Shown piece by piece: positions 1-8,005 of a stretch of DNA of 64,000 nucleotides. The translations under genes were made by a program, and so were the position numbers. Location of the stretch: the NCBI GenBank assembly GCA_017441265.1, contig JAFRYE010000049.1, positions 1-64,000 on the forward strand, in the 5' to 3' direction. Within the stretch, counting starts at the first letter, position 1; each line of letters starts with the position of its first letter. A model generated the notes under the pieces. It was not told the origin of the DNA. It saw only the letters and a list, made by a program, of their open reading frames with translations, and made no database searches. Source of the stretch: Lachnospiraceae bacterium. GTDB taxonomy: Bacteria; Bacillota; Clostridia; Lachnospirales; Lachnospiraceae.

Positions 1-1
1 A

Positions 2-649
2 GACGACGACGAAGACGAAGACGAGGATGAGGATGACGAAGAAGATATAGAAGAGGACGAAGAGGAAGCGCCTCCGATCACACAGTTCATCCCGAAGCAG
101 GAAGCCAAGCCTGCCGCCCGTCAGAGGACGTACCGCGACGACATTCGCAGCGAGATCGTGATCCGCCACGGCAACATTACGGCGCTCGACTGCGACTGCG
201 TCGTCAATGCGACCAACACGACGCTTTTGGGCGGAAACGGTATGGACAACTCGATCCTGCGCGAGGCCGGCCCGGAACTTGTCCGCGAGTGCGCGGCTCT
301 CAAGGGCTGCGATATCGGACGCGCGAAGATCACCGGCGGCTATCGCCTGAAGGCGCAGTTTGTCATCCACACGGTAGGACCGAAGTACTCCGGCGATGAG
401 ACGGATCCGGTTTACCTGACGATGTGCTATGAGAACTGTCTGAATCTCGCGATGAAGTATGACATTCATTCGATCGCTTTCCCGGCAATCTCCACGGGCT
501 ATTACGGCTATCCGCTCCGCGCCGCGACGATGATCGCGAACCGGACGGTTCAGAGCTGGATGCGGAGACATCCGGATTACGGCATCAAGGTTATCTTCGT
601 GAGTGCCGACGAGAGAACGTTCGCGATGTATAAAGATATTGTCAAATGA
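2..649 (+). CDS. Macro-domain protein with acidic linker (5' end outside window)
   Basis: The frame is open from the window edge, so the true start lies upstream. About the first 22 visible residues are almost all Asp/Glu, followed by a short Pro/Ala-containing linker. A macro domain begins near visible residue 52. Macro-domain signatures are readable: a VVNATN stretch, the glycine-rich LGGNGMDNSI segment, VIHTVGP, and AFPAISTGYYGYP, which line the ADP-ribose pocket in this fold. Macro domains bind or hydrolyse ADP-ribose derivatives; the substrate here is unknown. A GTG at 158 could start a bare macro domain, but it has no clear ribosome site and the reading frame continues through the acidic tract, so I treat the gene as longer. 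It ends 22 bases before the next gene. Confidence 0.85.
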   Translation, partial: DDDEDEDEDEDDEEDIEEDEEEAPPITQFIPKQEAKPAARQRTYRDDIRSEIVIRHGNITALDCDCVVNATNTTLLGGNGMDNSILREAGPELVRECAALKGCDIGRAKITGGYRLKAQFVIHTVGPKYSGDETDPVYLTMCYENCLNLAMKYDIHSIAFPAISTGYYGYPLRAATMIANRTVQSWMRRHPDYGIKVIFVSADERTFAMYKDIVK

Positions 650-671
650 CGACACCGAAAAGGAGAGCGGT

Positions 672-1013
672 ATGAAAGTTATCGATGTGTTTGAGTGCTA
701 TTACGCGGCGGAGGCCACGGTCAACGACCGCGCGCGCCACGGGGCGGTCGTCAAGCTGACGGCAACGACCGACGCAGGGCAGATCACGTACGAGTACAGC
801 GTGAACTTTTTCCCTCACGATGATCCCGAGGATTTCGCGATCAGCTATGACGGCTATGTGAGCGAGGTCATTTTCCAAGGCAAAGGGCGCCGCTCGAAAA
901 AGCGCGACGCGCAGTATCTGGAGCCTCTTCGGAAACATGCGGATGCGCTGGCGGCGCAGCTGGAGGGAAGCATTGACTGGGAACAGCCGCTCATCGAGCC
1001 GAGACTCGGTTGA
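672..1013 (+). CDS. Small protein of unknown function (113 aa)
   Basis: I do not recognise this protein. It is soluble-looking, without signal peptide or membrane segment, and mixes predicted beta strands (a TYEYSVNFFPHDD stretch) with a basic GKGRRSKKR patch near residue 77 and a helical C-terminus. The ATG at 672 is chosen because AGGAGAG lies 5 bases upstream; longer in-frame starts would overlap the macro-domain gene without a ribosome site. It sits between the macro-domain gene and proC with short gaps and is probably cotranscribed with both. Confidence 0.7.
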   Translation: MKVIDVFECYYAAEATVNDRARHGAVVKLTATTDAGQITYEYSVNFFPHDDPEDFAISYDGYVSEVIFQGKGRRSKKRDAQYLEPLRKHADALAAQLEGSIDWEQPLIEPRLG

Positions 1014-1054
1014 GCGATGAAATAACATATGGTGAATACCGGAGGAACAATGAG

Positions 1055-1864
1055 ATGAAAATCGGTTTTTTGGGCATGGGCAACATGGCACAGGCGATTG
1101 CGGAAGGCTGGGTGAAGAAAGGCCTTGTACAGGCACAGGATATGTGCGCGTACGCACCGCATCAGGAAAAACTGATCGCCAATGCGGAGCGTATCGGATA
1201 CACTCCGATGGAGAGCGCCGCTGCGATGGTGGGGGCATCGGATGTGATCGTGATCGCATGCAAACCGTACCAGATCAAGGCCGGCCTGAAGGAACTGCGC
1301 CTGGCGCTCATCGGCAAATCCCTGTGGTCGCTTGCGGCAGGGTGGACCTGCGACATGTTCGAGTCGCTGTTTATCGAGCTCGGACTCAACGCGGACTCGG
1401 TTCATGTTCAGTGCGTGATGCCGAACACACCTGCACTGGTCGGAGAGGGCGTATTCCTCTTCGAGGAGACAAATTCGCTGGTGCCGACGGAGCTCACCGA
1501 GATGAAGCGCCTGTTTTCGGGGCTCGGAGTGGTTGAGACACTTCCGACCGCGCAGATGGGGATCGGCGGTGCGATCAGCGGTTGCGGACCGGCATTTGTC
1601 GACCTGTTTATGGAAGCGTACGCGGACGCGGCCGTCAAATACGGCATTTCACGTCCCACCGCATATAAGATCGTGGCACAGACAGTGCTCGGAAGCGCGA
1701 AACTTCAGATTGAGACCGGACAGCATCCGGCAGTGCTGAAGGACGCGGTCTGCTCACCGTCCGGAACGACGATCTGCGGCGTAGCGGCGCTTGAGAAAGC
1801 CGGATTCCGTTCGGCGTGCATCGAGTGCATCGATGCGATCATGAACAAAAAGAAGAACGGATGA
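1055..1864 (+). CDS. proC: Pyrroline-5-carboxylate reductase
   Basis: ProC reduces 1-pyrroline-5-carboxylate to L-proline with NAD(P)H in the cytoplasm, the last step of proline synthesis. The protein is 269 residues, normal for the family. The N-terminal Rossmann dinucleotide loop GFLGMGNMA is at residues 4-12. The C-terminal dimerisation domain carries the family hallmarks ISGCGPAF and CSPSGTTICGVAAL. The ATG at 1055 directly precedes the Rossmann strand and has GGAGGAA at 1041-1047; an in-frame ATG at 1010 overlaps the previous gene and would add residues of no family character. It is the last recognisable housekeeping gene before the AT-rich island. Confidence 0.95.
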   Translation: MKIGFLGMGNMAQAIAEGWVKKGLVQAQDMCAYAPHQEKLIANAERIGYTPMESAAAMVGASDVIVIACKPYQIKAGLKELRLALIGKSLWSLAAGWTCDMFESLFIELGLNADSVHVQCVMPNTPALVGEGVFLFEETNSLVPTELTEMKRLFSGLGVVETLPTAQMGIGGAISGCGPAFVDLFMEAYADAAVKYGISRPTAYKIVAQTVLGSAKLQIETGQHPAVLKDAVCSPSGTTICGVAALEKAGFRSACIECIDAIMNKKKNG

Positions 1865-1930
1865 GACTGCAGAGCAGTTGAAATCAATAAACAGTGACCG
1901 GGGGGGGAACCGGAGAAGGAGATTACACGT

Positions 1931-2716
1931 ATGAGCGAGAAGTATCAAATGATGGCACCCGATGATATTCGGGACTGTTGCGACAGGATCGGAAGGCTGC
2001 GCACGTTGCTGGTGTATTTTATTATTTTACAGGGAATAACAATAGGCATTTTTTTGTTCACCGTGCTTGGGATTTATTTTGATTTCGAATTTATGGTGAA
2101 ATGGATAGAGTTTATCCAAAAGCACGACTCTGTTATCATGATCATATCGATTGCCTCGACAGGAGTTGCGTTTCTGTATTATGCGGAGCTGATGTGCCTT
2201 AACCGGTTGGATAATAATCTGCTTGTCGCAGGCGTTCTCGGGATTGTCACGTTCTTGTATGGCGGATTAATGGCGTCTCTGTATGGGGTTGACAGCTCGT
2301 CCTACGCTTCTGTCATCACTAAGATTTCTTATACGAAGTCATTCGTTGTTCTGATTATGGCTGTTGTGTTTCGAAGGATATATTATTCTGCGATGTCGTC
2401 ACGCACCTGGCCTCTTTCCGAGGAAGTTTCCGCATTGTGGAAACGGCTGTGGGATTTCACCCTCAAGGTATATGTCGGTACAGCAATCGTGCTTGTGGCT
2501 TTGAAACTTGTGATGGAGCGCATTATAAAAAATGTCGAGAAAAACTCATTCAAATATGACGATTCGACTCAAAAGGTAATCGGCATTCTTTTGTTCGTTA
2601 TTATTGTTGCTGCCAGCATTTTGGAAATCGTTATGCAATGTCGTGAGCGCAAGTGCCTCGGGGAGACGAGTGAATGCCTGTTCTCCTTGCCGCCGACGAG
2701 CGAAAAGAGCGAGTAG
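1931..2716 (+). CDS. Multi-pass membrane protein of unknown function
   Basis: The product has 261 residues with about six hydrophobic segments, near residues 22-48, 67-86, 97-117, 133-150, 178-198 and 218-238, and short hydrophilic ends, so it should be an integral membrane protein. I recognise no family motif. The start has a GGAGAAGGAG ribosome site just upstream. Base composition drops to AT-rich right after proC, in step with the following genes and unlike proC, which suggests this is the left edge of acquired DNA. A promoter-bearing gap separates it from the peptidase/ABC group downstream, so a functional link is only by position. Confidence 0.75.
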   Translation: MSEKYQMMAPDDIRDCCDRIGRLRTLLVYFIILQGITIGIFLFTVLGIYFDFEFMVKWIEFIQKHDSVIMIISIASTGVAFLYYAELMCLNRLDNNLLVAGVLGIVTFLYGGLMASLYGVDSSSYASVITKISYTKSFVVLIMAVVFRRIYYSAMSSRTWPLSEEVSALWKRLWDFTLKVYVGTAIVLVALKLVMERIIKNVEKNSFKYDDSTQKVIGILLFVIIVAASILEIVMQCRERKCLGETSECLFSLPPTSEKSE

Positions 2717-2766
2717 AGCGGGAATAGGTTGGTTTAACATCGATTGCATAACGTGTTGTCTTATTG

Positions 2767-2796
2767 TTGACAAATAAGCTGAAAATAGCATATTAT
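2767..2796 (+). promoter_or_regulatory. Sigma-A-type promoter for the peptidase/ABC group
   Basis: TTGACA at 2767 and TATTAT at 2791 with 18 bases between. Transcription would start near 2803, just before the strong AAGGAG ribosome site of the small reading frame at 2839. Confidence 0.6.
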
Positions 2797-2838
2797 CTCA
2801 TTTAAGAATGGCTCAAAATAACTTAAGGAGAGATGATT

Positions 2839-2922
2839 ATGAAATTCAGCTGTTTGATCAGAACTGTGATTTGTGCTATTGGCATCGGAGTTGTGTTTCT
2901 TGTGTTAGGGTTTGCAAAATAA
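2839..2922 (+). CDS. 27-residue signal-anchor peptide, in frame with the next gene
   Basis: A 27-codon frame starts at ATG 2839 behind an excellent AAGGAGAG ribosome site and encodes a basic start (MKFSCLIRT) plus a single hydrophobic segment of about 16 residues, ending at TAA 2920-2922. It looks like a signal peptide or membrane anchor rather than a complete protein. The frame continues open after the TAA straight into the peptidase gene, which itself lacks any export signal. Two readings are possible: it is the original N-terminus of that peptidase, cut off by a nonsense change, or it is a genuine membrane micropeptide. The first is favoured because no ribosome site precedes the GTG at 2947. 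Confidence 0.55.
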   Translation: MKFSCLIRTVICAIGIGVVFLVLGFAK

Positions 2923-2946
2923 AGCAAGCCACGGCTTAACACAGGA

Positions 2947-3702
2947 GTGAAGTACTATGATGATGCTGACTTAAACATGCAGAGTACGCTGGGACGGATT
3001 GATACAGTTATTAAGGGATTCTATTCCGGAAAATCCTCGGTTCGCGTTGAGACAACGTATAGTTCGTTTGGGGTATTGGCGGACAATATTAGTCAAACTG
3101 CTTTGAACGACAGATGGAATCGTGAGCATCCATCTCAAAAAATAACAGGTGTATGTGGTATTGTATCCAACACAATGCTTTTGAGAAAATATATGACCAC
3201 TATTTCCGGGTTACCGCAAAGCGAAGATAAATATACAGTTTACGAAAAGCAAATGAAGTATGCTTGGGGCGACGGGAACTTTTTTTCAGGAAAAAAGAAG
3301 GATGATGCCGGGCGAGTGTATAGCGGAACAAATGCTGATGGCGAGGTTGAATTGCTCGACAATTACATCAAGAAAAACCAATCAGGCAGCAAACTCAGGG
3401 GAAATGTTGATACAATAGGTAATTGGAGTACATTAAAGAGTTATTTGAATGATAAAATCAGACCGGTAAAGCTATCTTTGGAGGGTAAAAACAGCAATCA
3501 TTCAGTTTTGGCGACGGCGTGTTATGTTGAGAACGTGTCATATAAAAAGAAGGTGCTGGGAATCAATCTGAAATTCTCCGATGATTATGAGATTGTTCGT
3601 ATTTGCAACGGATGGAATGATTCTGCTGAGAGAAACTATGCTGCAACTACACATAGTTATGTGTTCTTTGATTGCGTGTATGAGTTGGTAAAATTGAAAT
3701 AA
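2947..3702 (+). CDS. C39-like cysteine peptidase, apparently missing its signal anchor
   Basis: Counting from GTG 2947, Cys70 sits in a GVCGIVSNTMLL context, His185 in NSNHSVLATACYV and Asn221/Asp225 in RICNGWND. This Cys-His-Asn/Asp order and spacing match papain-like C39-type peptidases (the bacteriocin leader peptidase superfamily and its extracellular relatives). The assignment is from motif order, not from a search. The product would be 251 residues, but the GTG start is weak and an ATG at 2977 is an alternative. The sequence is in frame with the signal-anchor peptide at 2839, one TAA away, so a full precursor of about 287 residues is plausible. It precedes an anchored protein and an ABC transporter, which suggests peptide processing or export. 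Confidence 0.6.
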   Translation: MKYYDDADLNMQSTLGRIDTVIKGFYSGKSSVRVETTYSSFGVLADNISQTALNDRWNREHPSQKITGVCGIVSNTMLLRKYMTTISGLPQSEDKYTVYEKQMKYAWGDGNFFSGKKKDDAGRVYSGTNADGEVELLDNYIKKNQSGSKLRGNVDTIGNWSTLKSYLNDKIRPVKLSLEGKNSNHSVLATACYVENVSYKKKVLGINLKFSDDYEIVRICNGWNDSAERNYAATTHSYVFFDCVYELVKLK

Positions 3703-3717
3703 AAGTGGAGATCATGC

Positions 3718-4401
3718 ATGAGAAAGAAAATCATCCTCATTGTAATTCCTCTGATTTTGATTGTTGCGGGAACGGCAATTTATCTTTTTGCAAACCGAAA
3801 GTATACATATACCGTAAAAGCTGCGAATTGGCATCGGAAATCAACATTTACGCTATGTGAGGTGGAGATTGCCGATCTTATGAATGATATTTTTTATCCT
3901 CAGGATGAACAGCTTTTTTTAAAGCAAATACGATCAAAAGAAAATTATGTCGGGCAAAAAAACATTCCGGTTGAAGGTGTCAAAGATAATATATGCGACA
4001 TTTTTTACTATGACAATGGATTGTTTGCGTTGATGAACTGGGCGCCGGGAGCGTATCAACTACGTTCTTGCAGTACTTGGTTTTGGAAAATCGATTCCGA
4101 TCGCATCAACAGTTCTTATTGGTATCCTTCTCCGGGGGATTACTATCCCGACGATTCAGTGGATGCGGAGAGCATTAAAAGCGATTTTGATCTCGTGTTC
4201 GGCGAGTTCGATAGTTGCTGCGAATCGTTTTATTTGTATCTTCAATACCCGGAAGTTGATATTGACAGGGATAATAAAATCATACGTTGCAGAGTGTATT
4301 CCGGACCACTGGCAAAAACGTTGACTGAGAGTTATGTAGAGATAGACTTTGTGAACAAAACAGTTGTCTGTACGTTGGGGGATGATGCCAAGTGCGATTA
4401 G
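3718..4401 (+). CDS. Anchored extracytoplasmic protein of unknown function
   Basis: The product has 227 residues. A single hydrophobic segment at residues 4-26 follows a basic start, and the remaining 200 residues are hydrophilic and rich in Tyr, Asp and Trp, so they should lie outside the membrane. No lipobox cysteine is present and I recognise no family. The stop overlaps the start of the ABC ATPase gene by 10 bases, which points to translational coupling with the transporter. It could be an accessory or immunity-type partner of the ABC pair, but that is inference from position only. Confidence 0.65.
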   Translation: MRKKIILIVIPLILIVAGTAIYLFANRKYTYTVKAANWHRKSTFTLCEVEIADLMNDIFYPQDEQLFLKQIRSKENYVGQKNIPVEGVKDNICDIFYYDNGLFALMNWAPGAYQLRSCSTWFWKIDSDRINSSYWYPSPGDYYPDDSVDAESIKSDFDLVFGEFDSCCESFYLYLQYPEVDIDRDNKIIRCRVYSGPLAKTLTESYVEIDFVNKTVVCTLGDDAKCD

Positions 4402-5231
4402 ATAATATCAGTTTTTCCTACGGTAGAAAACAAGTGATCAAAAACGTTTCTTTAGAACTAAAGCGCGGAGAAATAATTGGCTTGTTAGGACTGAACGGGA
4501 CTGGTAAAACCACTTTGATTCGTCTCGCAACAAAAATGGTTTTTCCTGAACGAGGATCTATCATATTTGACGGATCAGTAAGGGCACTGATTGAGCAACC
4601 CTGTTTCTTTAACGGCTTGACGGGGCGAGATAATCTCCAGTATTTTCTAAATCGAAAAGTCTCAGATACGGAGTTAGAACACGCACCGTTCCTTTGCGCC
4701 AGCTTTATCGATGAGAAGGTAAAAAAGTATTCTTTGGGAATGAAGCAAAAATTGGCGCTGTGGATGATGCTCTTGTTTGAGTCCGATTATGTTTTTCTTG
4801 ACGAACCGTTTCTTTCACTAGATCCGAATACGGTAGACGAGTTTATCGATTTATTAGCTGCCGAGAAAGAAAAGCGATGTGTGTTGATTTCAAGTCACAA
4901 CATAAGAGAAATCCAGAGAGTTACATCGCGAGCGATTATATTGTCCGACGGGGTGATTGCTCGTGAAGTTGTAATGGGAGATTCTCAAAAGGGGTTATAT
5001 CGAATAAAAACGATCGGTGACATGTTACAATCGGACATGAATGATGTTTCACAGTGCATTTTTTGCGGCAACAATGAAATATTGTTTCAGGGAAATGAAG
5101 AAGAGGTTGCGCGATTGGTGCAAAAGATAGTTTCGCGCGGCGTCGGTGTTTGCGAGGTTTCATTGGTTAAGAGTTATTTGGAATCACAGTTTTATGAATG
5201 TGTAAACCGAGGACAAAAGAATGAAACGTGA
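4392..5231 (+). CDS. ABC transporter ATP-binding protein
   Basis: Cytoplasmic ATPase subunit of an ABC-2-type transporter. Walker A GLNGTGKT is at residues 33-40, the signature segment YSLGMKQK at 113-120, Walker B ending in Asp137-Glu138, the D-loop at 142-144 and the switch His at 169. The signature reads SLGMKQ rather than SGGxxQ, as is common in drug, lantibiotic-immunity and peptide exporters of Firmicutes. The GTG start at 4392 overlaps the previous gene and has GGGGGA a few bases upstream; the frame is closed at 4383, so little choice remains. It overlaps the permease gene by 11 bases. Confidence 0.85.
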   Translation: MRLDNISFSYGRKQVIKNVSLELKRGEIIGLLGLNGTGKTTLIRLATKMVFPERGSIIFDGSVRALIEQPCFFNGLTGRDNLQYFLNRKVSDTELEHAPFLCASFIDEKVKKYSLGMKQKLALWMMLLFESDYVFLDEPFLSLDPNTVDEFIDLLAAEKEKRCVLISSHNIREIQRVTSRAIILSDGVIAREVVMGDSQKGLYRIKTIGDMLQSDMNDVSQCIFCGNNEILFQGNEEEVARLVQKIVSRGVGVCEVSLVKSYLESQFYECVNRGQKNET

Positions 5232-6198
5232 GTTGAAAAACGCTGTTTCCAGAACTGCTTTTATAGCTTTTGTCTATCTCTTTGTAATAGGGATATGTAT
5301 ATTGTTCTTAAAGTGTGCTCGTGATACTGAGGGGACAATGGATCTTTCGGATTGGCTCGGTAATTATCAAAATCAAGAAGAATTACAGGAACTATACAAA
5401 CAATATATTGATTCAATTGATGGATATATTGAACTTTATAAGAAGAACAATTATGATACTTCATTTATTGTCAACCAGAGATATGTCTTTGAATATGCAA
5501 TTGAACATGAATTGTCTGCAAAAGAGGCTACCGTGTATGCTGAAACAAGCCCGTTTGTCGGCAAGGATCGTGTTAGCGTCCTTTTGTCTACGGATCTGAT
5601 AGTGTTAATGGTGATGCTTATTGCCTGTTGCTTTTTTTCTGATTTGTTGGTTACCTCTGATTTCACATACAAAACACATCGTTTCTTGTATGCCGGACAG
5701 AAGCGAGTCAGAATTCTGTGTGATAAAGCAGCGGCATACGGAGTGCTCGTTTTTGGAACTTTTATTGTTGTTCAATCAATCTGCTTCTTGTTTGGCGAGG
5801 TGTTTGCGTCTCCGGTTCGTGAGATACTTTACATAAATGGTACTGTTGTTACGGGAAGATCGCCAATTATGGCTTGTTTCTTAGAAGCATTAAGTGTGCT
5901 CGTTCAGATAATTCCGTTTTCCATAGCTTTTTTCTTTGTTAATGTGCTTACAAGAAACAGTATTGTGGCTGTTTTGCTTAACATTGGACTTTTTCTTGTT
6001 GTGTTTTACTGTTGTCAAGAAATGCATAATACCATTTGTGCTAATATCGGAACATCTCCCGTATACACCGTGCTTTTTTTGCACCCCGAAGAGGTTAACT
6101 TGTCTTCGTGGTTAGTAAGTTACGGAAGTGAGCTTGCCATCGTGACCTTGCTTTCACTTGTTTCAATCAAGAGATTCGTTAAGAGCGATTTCTTATAG
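5221..6198 (+). CDS. ABC-2-type transporter permease
   Basis: The product has 325 residues. One membrane segment lies at about 13-31, then a hydrophilic loop of about 90 residues, then five more hydrophobic segments from about residue 122 to 315. This 1+5 layout with a large first external loop is typical of ABC-2 permeases that work with a separate ATPase. It starts inside the end of the ATPase gene, so the two are almost certainly made together. The cargo cannot be read from the sequence; with a cysteine peptidase upstream, a processed peptide is a reasonable guess. The gene is strongly AT-rich. Confidence 0.75.
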   Translation: MKRELKNAVSRTAFIAFVYLFVIGICILFLKCARDTEGTMDLSDWLGNYQNQEELQELYKQYIDSIDGYIELYKKNNYDTSFIVNQRYVFEYAIEHELSAKEATVYAETSPFVGKDRVSVLLSTDLIVLMVMLIACCFFSDLLVTSDFTYKTHRFLYAGQKRVRILCDKAAAYGVLVFGTFIVVQSICFLFGEVFASPVREILYINGTVVTGRSPIMACFLEALSVLVQIIPFSIAFFFVNVLTRNSIVAVLLNIGLFLVVFYCCQEMHNTICANIGTSPVYTVLFLHPEEVNLSSWLVSYGSELAIVTLLSLVSIKRFVKSDFL

Positions 6199-6439
6199 GG
6201 TTATGTACAGATTATCGAATCGTATTGTCTGCCGATTGCATCGATATGATTTTGACTGCAAAATTGCTGTAAAACATCAGCACTCCTAAATTTCGGAAGA
6301 AATGAAAGGAACCTCTCTTGACTTTATTTGTCATATAATATAACATGTTATTTACATGCTGAATCTTTACTGCCGGATACAGTGAAGTTTCTTCGGACAC
6401 ACAATATTTTACTACGCAGATACATAAAAGGTGAGATGT

Positions 6440-6907
6440 ATGGTGATCAAAAGAAAGACTTTGGTGAGCGTTTTTTTGCTGGTATTTCTCCTTCTGTCGA
6501 TTGTCGGTTGCGGAAAAGAAAACGAGAGCGAAATAAGTGAAAATGAAAGCGAGAGAATTCTTCCCGGAAAATATTATGAGGATGGGGATACCAACAAGGA
6601 TTATTATGTTATCGGAGAAGATGAAACTATCGTTTTTCCTAAGAAGATGCAAGAAGCTTTGGCAGATTTGATTGAAAGTGAATTTGTAGAAGAGCCAGGG
6701 CAGGATAAAGCTATCTATATGCAGGGAATTCGAGCGAGATTATCGGAGAGTTTTCATTATCAGGTAGTTTCCGTTTCCAACGGGGAAGAAATTCGGGTGA
6801 AGGGAATCAATGGAGATGATTTATCTGTAAAATTCCTATATAGTATCGAAAAGCGTATGATATTCTGGAATAATACGGAGTTTCTCCGGGTTTCTTCGAC
6901 GGAGTAA
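6440..6907 (+). CDS. Small lipoprotein
   Basis: The product has 155 residues with a basic start, a hydrophobic stretch and the lipobox LSIVGC, so it should be lipidated at that Cys and held on the outer face of the membrane. The mature part is acidic with no family I recognise. The ATG at 6440 is preferred over the GTG at 6431 because AAAGGTGAG at 6427-6435 gives normal spacing to it. The 240-base gap upstream holds TTGACT at 6318 and a TATAATATAAC run at 6334, but their spacing is short for a sigma-A site, so the promoter is uncertain. It is the last gene of the AT-rich island before infC. Confidence 0.7.
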   Translation: MVIKRKTLVSVFLLVFLLLSIVGCGKENESEISENESERILPGKYYEDGDTNKDYYVIGEDETIVFPKKMQEALADLIESEFVEEPGQDKAIYMQGIRARLSESFHYQVVSVSNGEEIRVKGINGDDLSVKFLYSIEKRMIFWNNTEFLRVSSTE

Positions 6908-7016
6908 GTTGTTTATATGCGGAGCCAAAAACTTGGTCCCGCATAATTGATTGAAAGCGGGTTTGATTATGATAAGGGACTCAAAACCGCAGAAAAATAT
7001 CAACCTCAAAAAGTAC

Positions 7017-7045
7017 TTGACAAGGGCGTGACGCTGTGGTATCAT
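7017..7045 (+). promoter_or_regulatory. infC: Sigma-A-type promoter of the infC operon
   Basis: TTGACA at 7017 and TATCAT at 7040 with exactly 17 bases between. It would start transcription near 7052 and give a leader of about 195 bases before infC. Confidence 0.75.
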
Positions 7046-7051
7046 CTGTTT

Positions 7052-7247
7052 TGCTGTCGGAGGATGTCTTGTGCAGACATGGTTCCGACGATCGAAGAAG
7101 AGTATCCGCTCTCGCCTCCAGCAATTGCGCAAAGAGGTCAACATAGGAAGTCAGTCGGCATTTCGATGAAGTGCGATTTTTCCGGGAGTGGATGCATAGT
7201 ATCCACTCCCTATATTTTTGGGAGAACCACACAAGGAGGTGTGAGCT
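7052..7247 (+). ncRNA. infC-rpmI-rplT leader, probable L20 autoregulatory leader
   Basis: This stretch lies between the promoter and infC and ends in an intrinsic terminator (7184-7219) placed before the gene. In Firmicutes, such infC leaders are controlled by ribosomal protein L20 (rplT product), which binds the leader and promotes termination. A further small hairpin (ATGTCTTG paired with CAGACAT) lies near 7064-7082. The L20 assignment rests on gene order and the terminator-before-gene arrangement; I have not verified the covariance structure. An open frame of about 100 codons crosses the leader but has no ribosome site and is not annotated. Confidence 0.6.
7184..7219 (+). terminator. Attenuator terminator before infC
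   Basis: Perfect 10-base-pair stem GGGAGTGGAT / ATCCACTCCC with a 7-base loop, followed by TATATTTTT. Its place inside the leader, 29 bases before the AUU start, marks it as regulatory rather than the end of the preceding gene. Confidence 0.8.
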
Positions 7248-7760
7248 ATTAGCGAATATTTGATCAATGAGCAGATCCGCGCGAAGGAAGTACGCGCACT
7301 TGGTGAAAATGGAGAAACCCTCGGAATCATGCCGCTTGCTGAGGCATTGAAGATTGCGCACGATGCGAATCTTGACCTGGTTCTGATAGCTCCTACCGCC
7401 AAACCGCCGGTATGTAAGACGGTGGATTACAGCAAGTTCCGCTACGACGCAATGCGGAGAGAAAAAGAGAATCGTCGGAAACAAAAGACCACGGAGCTCA
7501 AAGAGGTTCAGCTTTCCGCGACAATCGCAGCGAACGACATGAATACCAAGGCGGAGATGGCTCGCAAATTTCTCGCTAAGGGCAACAAGGTCAAGGTAGC
7601 GCTTCGCTTCCGCGGGCGTGAGATGGCGCATCAGCAGACGGGTATGGACATTGTGATGGCATTTTGCGAAAAGTTATCTGACATCGCGATCATCGACAAG
7701 CCCGCGAAGCTGGAAGGCCGCAATCTCATCGTGATCTTGTCGGAGAAAAAAACAAAATAA
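7248..7760 (+). CDS. infC: Translation initiation factor IF-3, AUU start codon
   Basis: IF-3 binds the 30S subunit, prevents premature 50S joining and rejects non-canonical start codons. The 170-residue product shows the N-domain ([35 protein letters not shown]), the lysine-rich linker around residues 75-90, and the C-domain with the [14 protein letters not shown] segment. The frame is closed by TGA at 7242-7244, and AAGGAGGTG at 7233-7241 gives correct spacing only to ATT at 7248; the next usable start, TTG 7260, is too far away. An AUU start on infC is the known device by which IF-3 limits its own synthesis. It is followed by rpmI and rplT with short gaps. Confidence 0.92.
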   Translation: MSEYLINEQIRAKEVRALGENGETLGIMPLAEALKIAHDANLDLVLIAPTAKPPVCKTVDYSKFRYDAMRREKENRRKQKTTELKEVQLSATIAANDMNTKAEMARKFLAKGNKVKVALRFRGREMAHQQTGMDIVMAFCEKLSDIAIIDKPAKLEGRNLIVILSEKKTK

Positions 7761-7780
7761 TTTCAGGAGGATATGAAACC

Positions 7781-7978
7781 ATGCCGAAGATGAAAACCAG
7801 CAGCTCCGCTGCAAAACGTTTTACCAAGACGGGAACCGGTAAGCTGAAGAGAATGAAGGCCGGGAAGCAGCACATCCTGACCAAGAAGACGACCAAGCTG
7901 AAGAGAAACCTGCGCAAGGCGACGATCACGAATCACGCAAGCGAAGGCAACATGAAGAAGATCTTACCGTATCTGTAA
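7781..7978 (+). CDS. rpmI: 50S ribosomal protein L35
   Basis: The product is a 65-residue, very basic protein starting [14 protein letters not shown] and containing the [12 protein letters not shown] stretch typical of L35. It binds 23S rRNA in the large subunit. The ATG follows an AGGAGG ribosome site by 8-9 bases. The position between infC and rplT is the conserved bacterial order, so it shares their leader control. Confidence 0.95.
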   Translation: MPKMKTSSSAAKRFTKTGTGKLKRMKAGKQHILTKKTTKLKRNLRKATITNHASEGNMKKILPYL

Positions 7979-8005
7979 GTAACCTGTCGAAGGAGGACGA
8001 ATACC

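Noticed and set aside
6318-6344. TTGACT and TATAAT before the lipoprotein at 6440 as a strong promoter
   Set aside because: The boxes are only 10 bases apart, and the alternative TATAAC gives 15; neither fits a good sigma-A promoter, so it is not listed as a feature.
6947-7252. Open frame of about 100 codons before infC
   Set aside because: It crosses the infC promoter, leader and attenuator, lacks a ribosome site and has no protein-like character.
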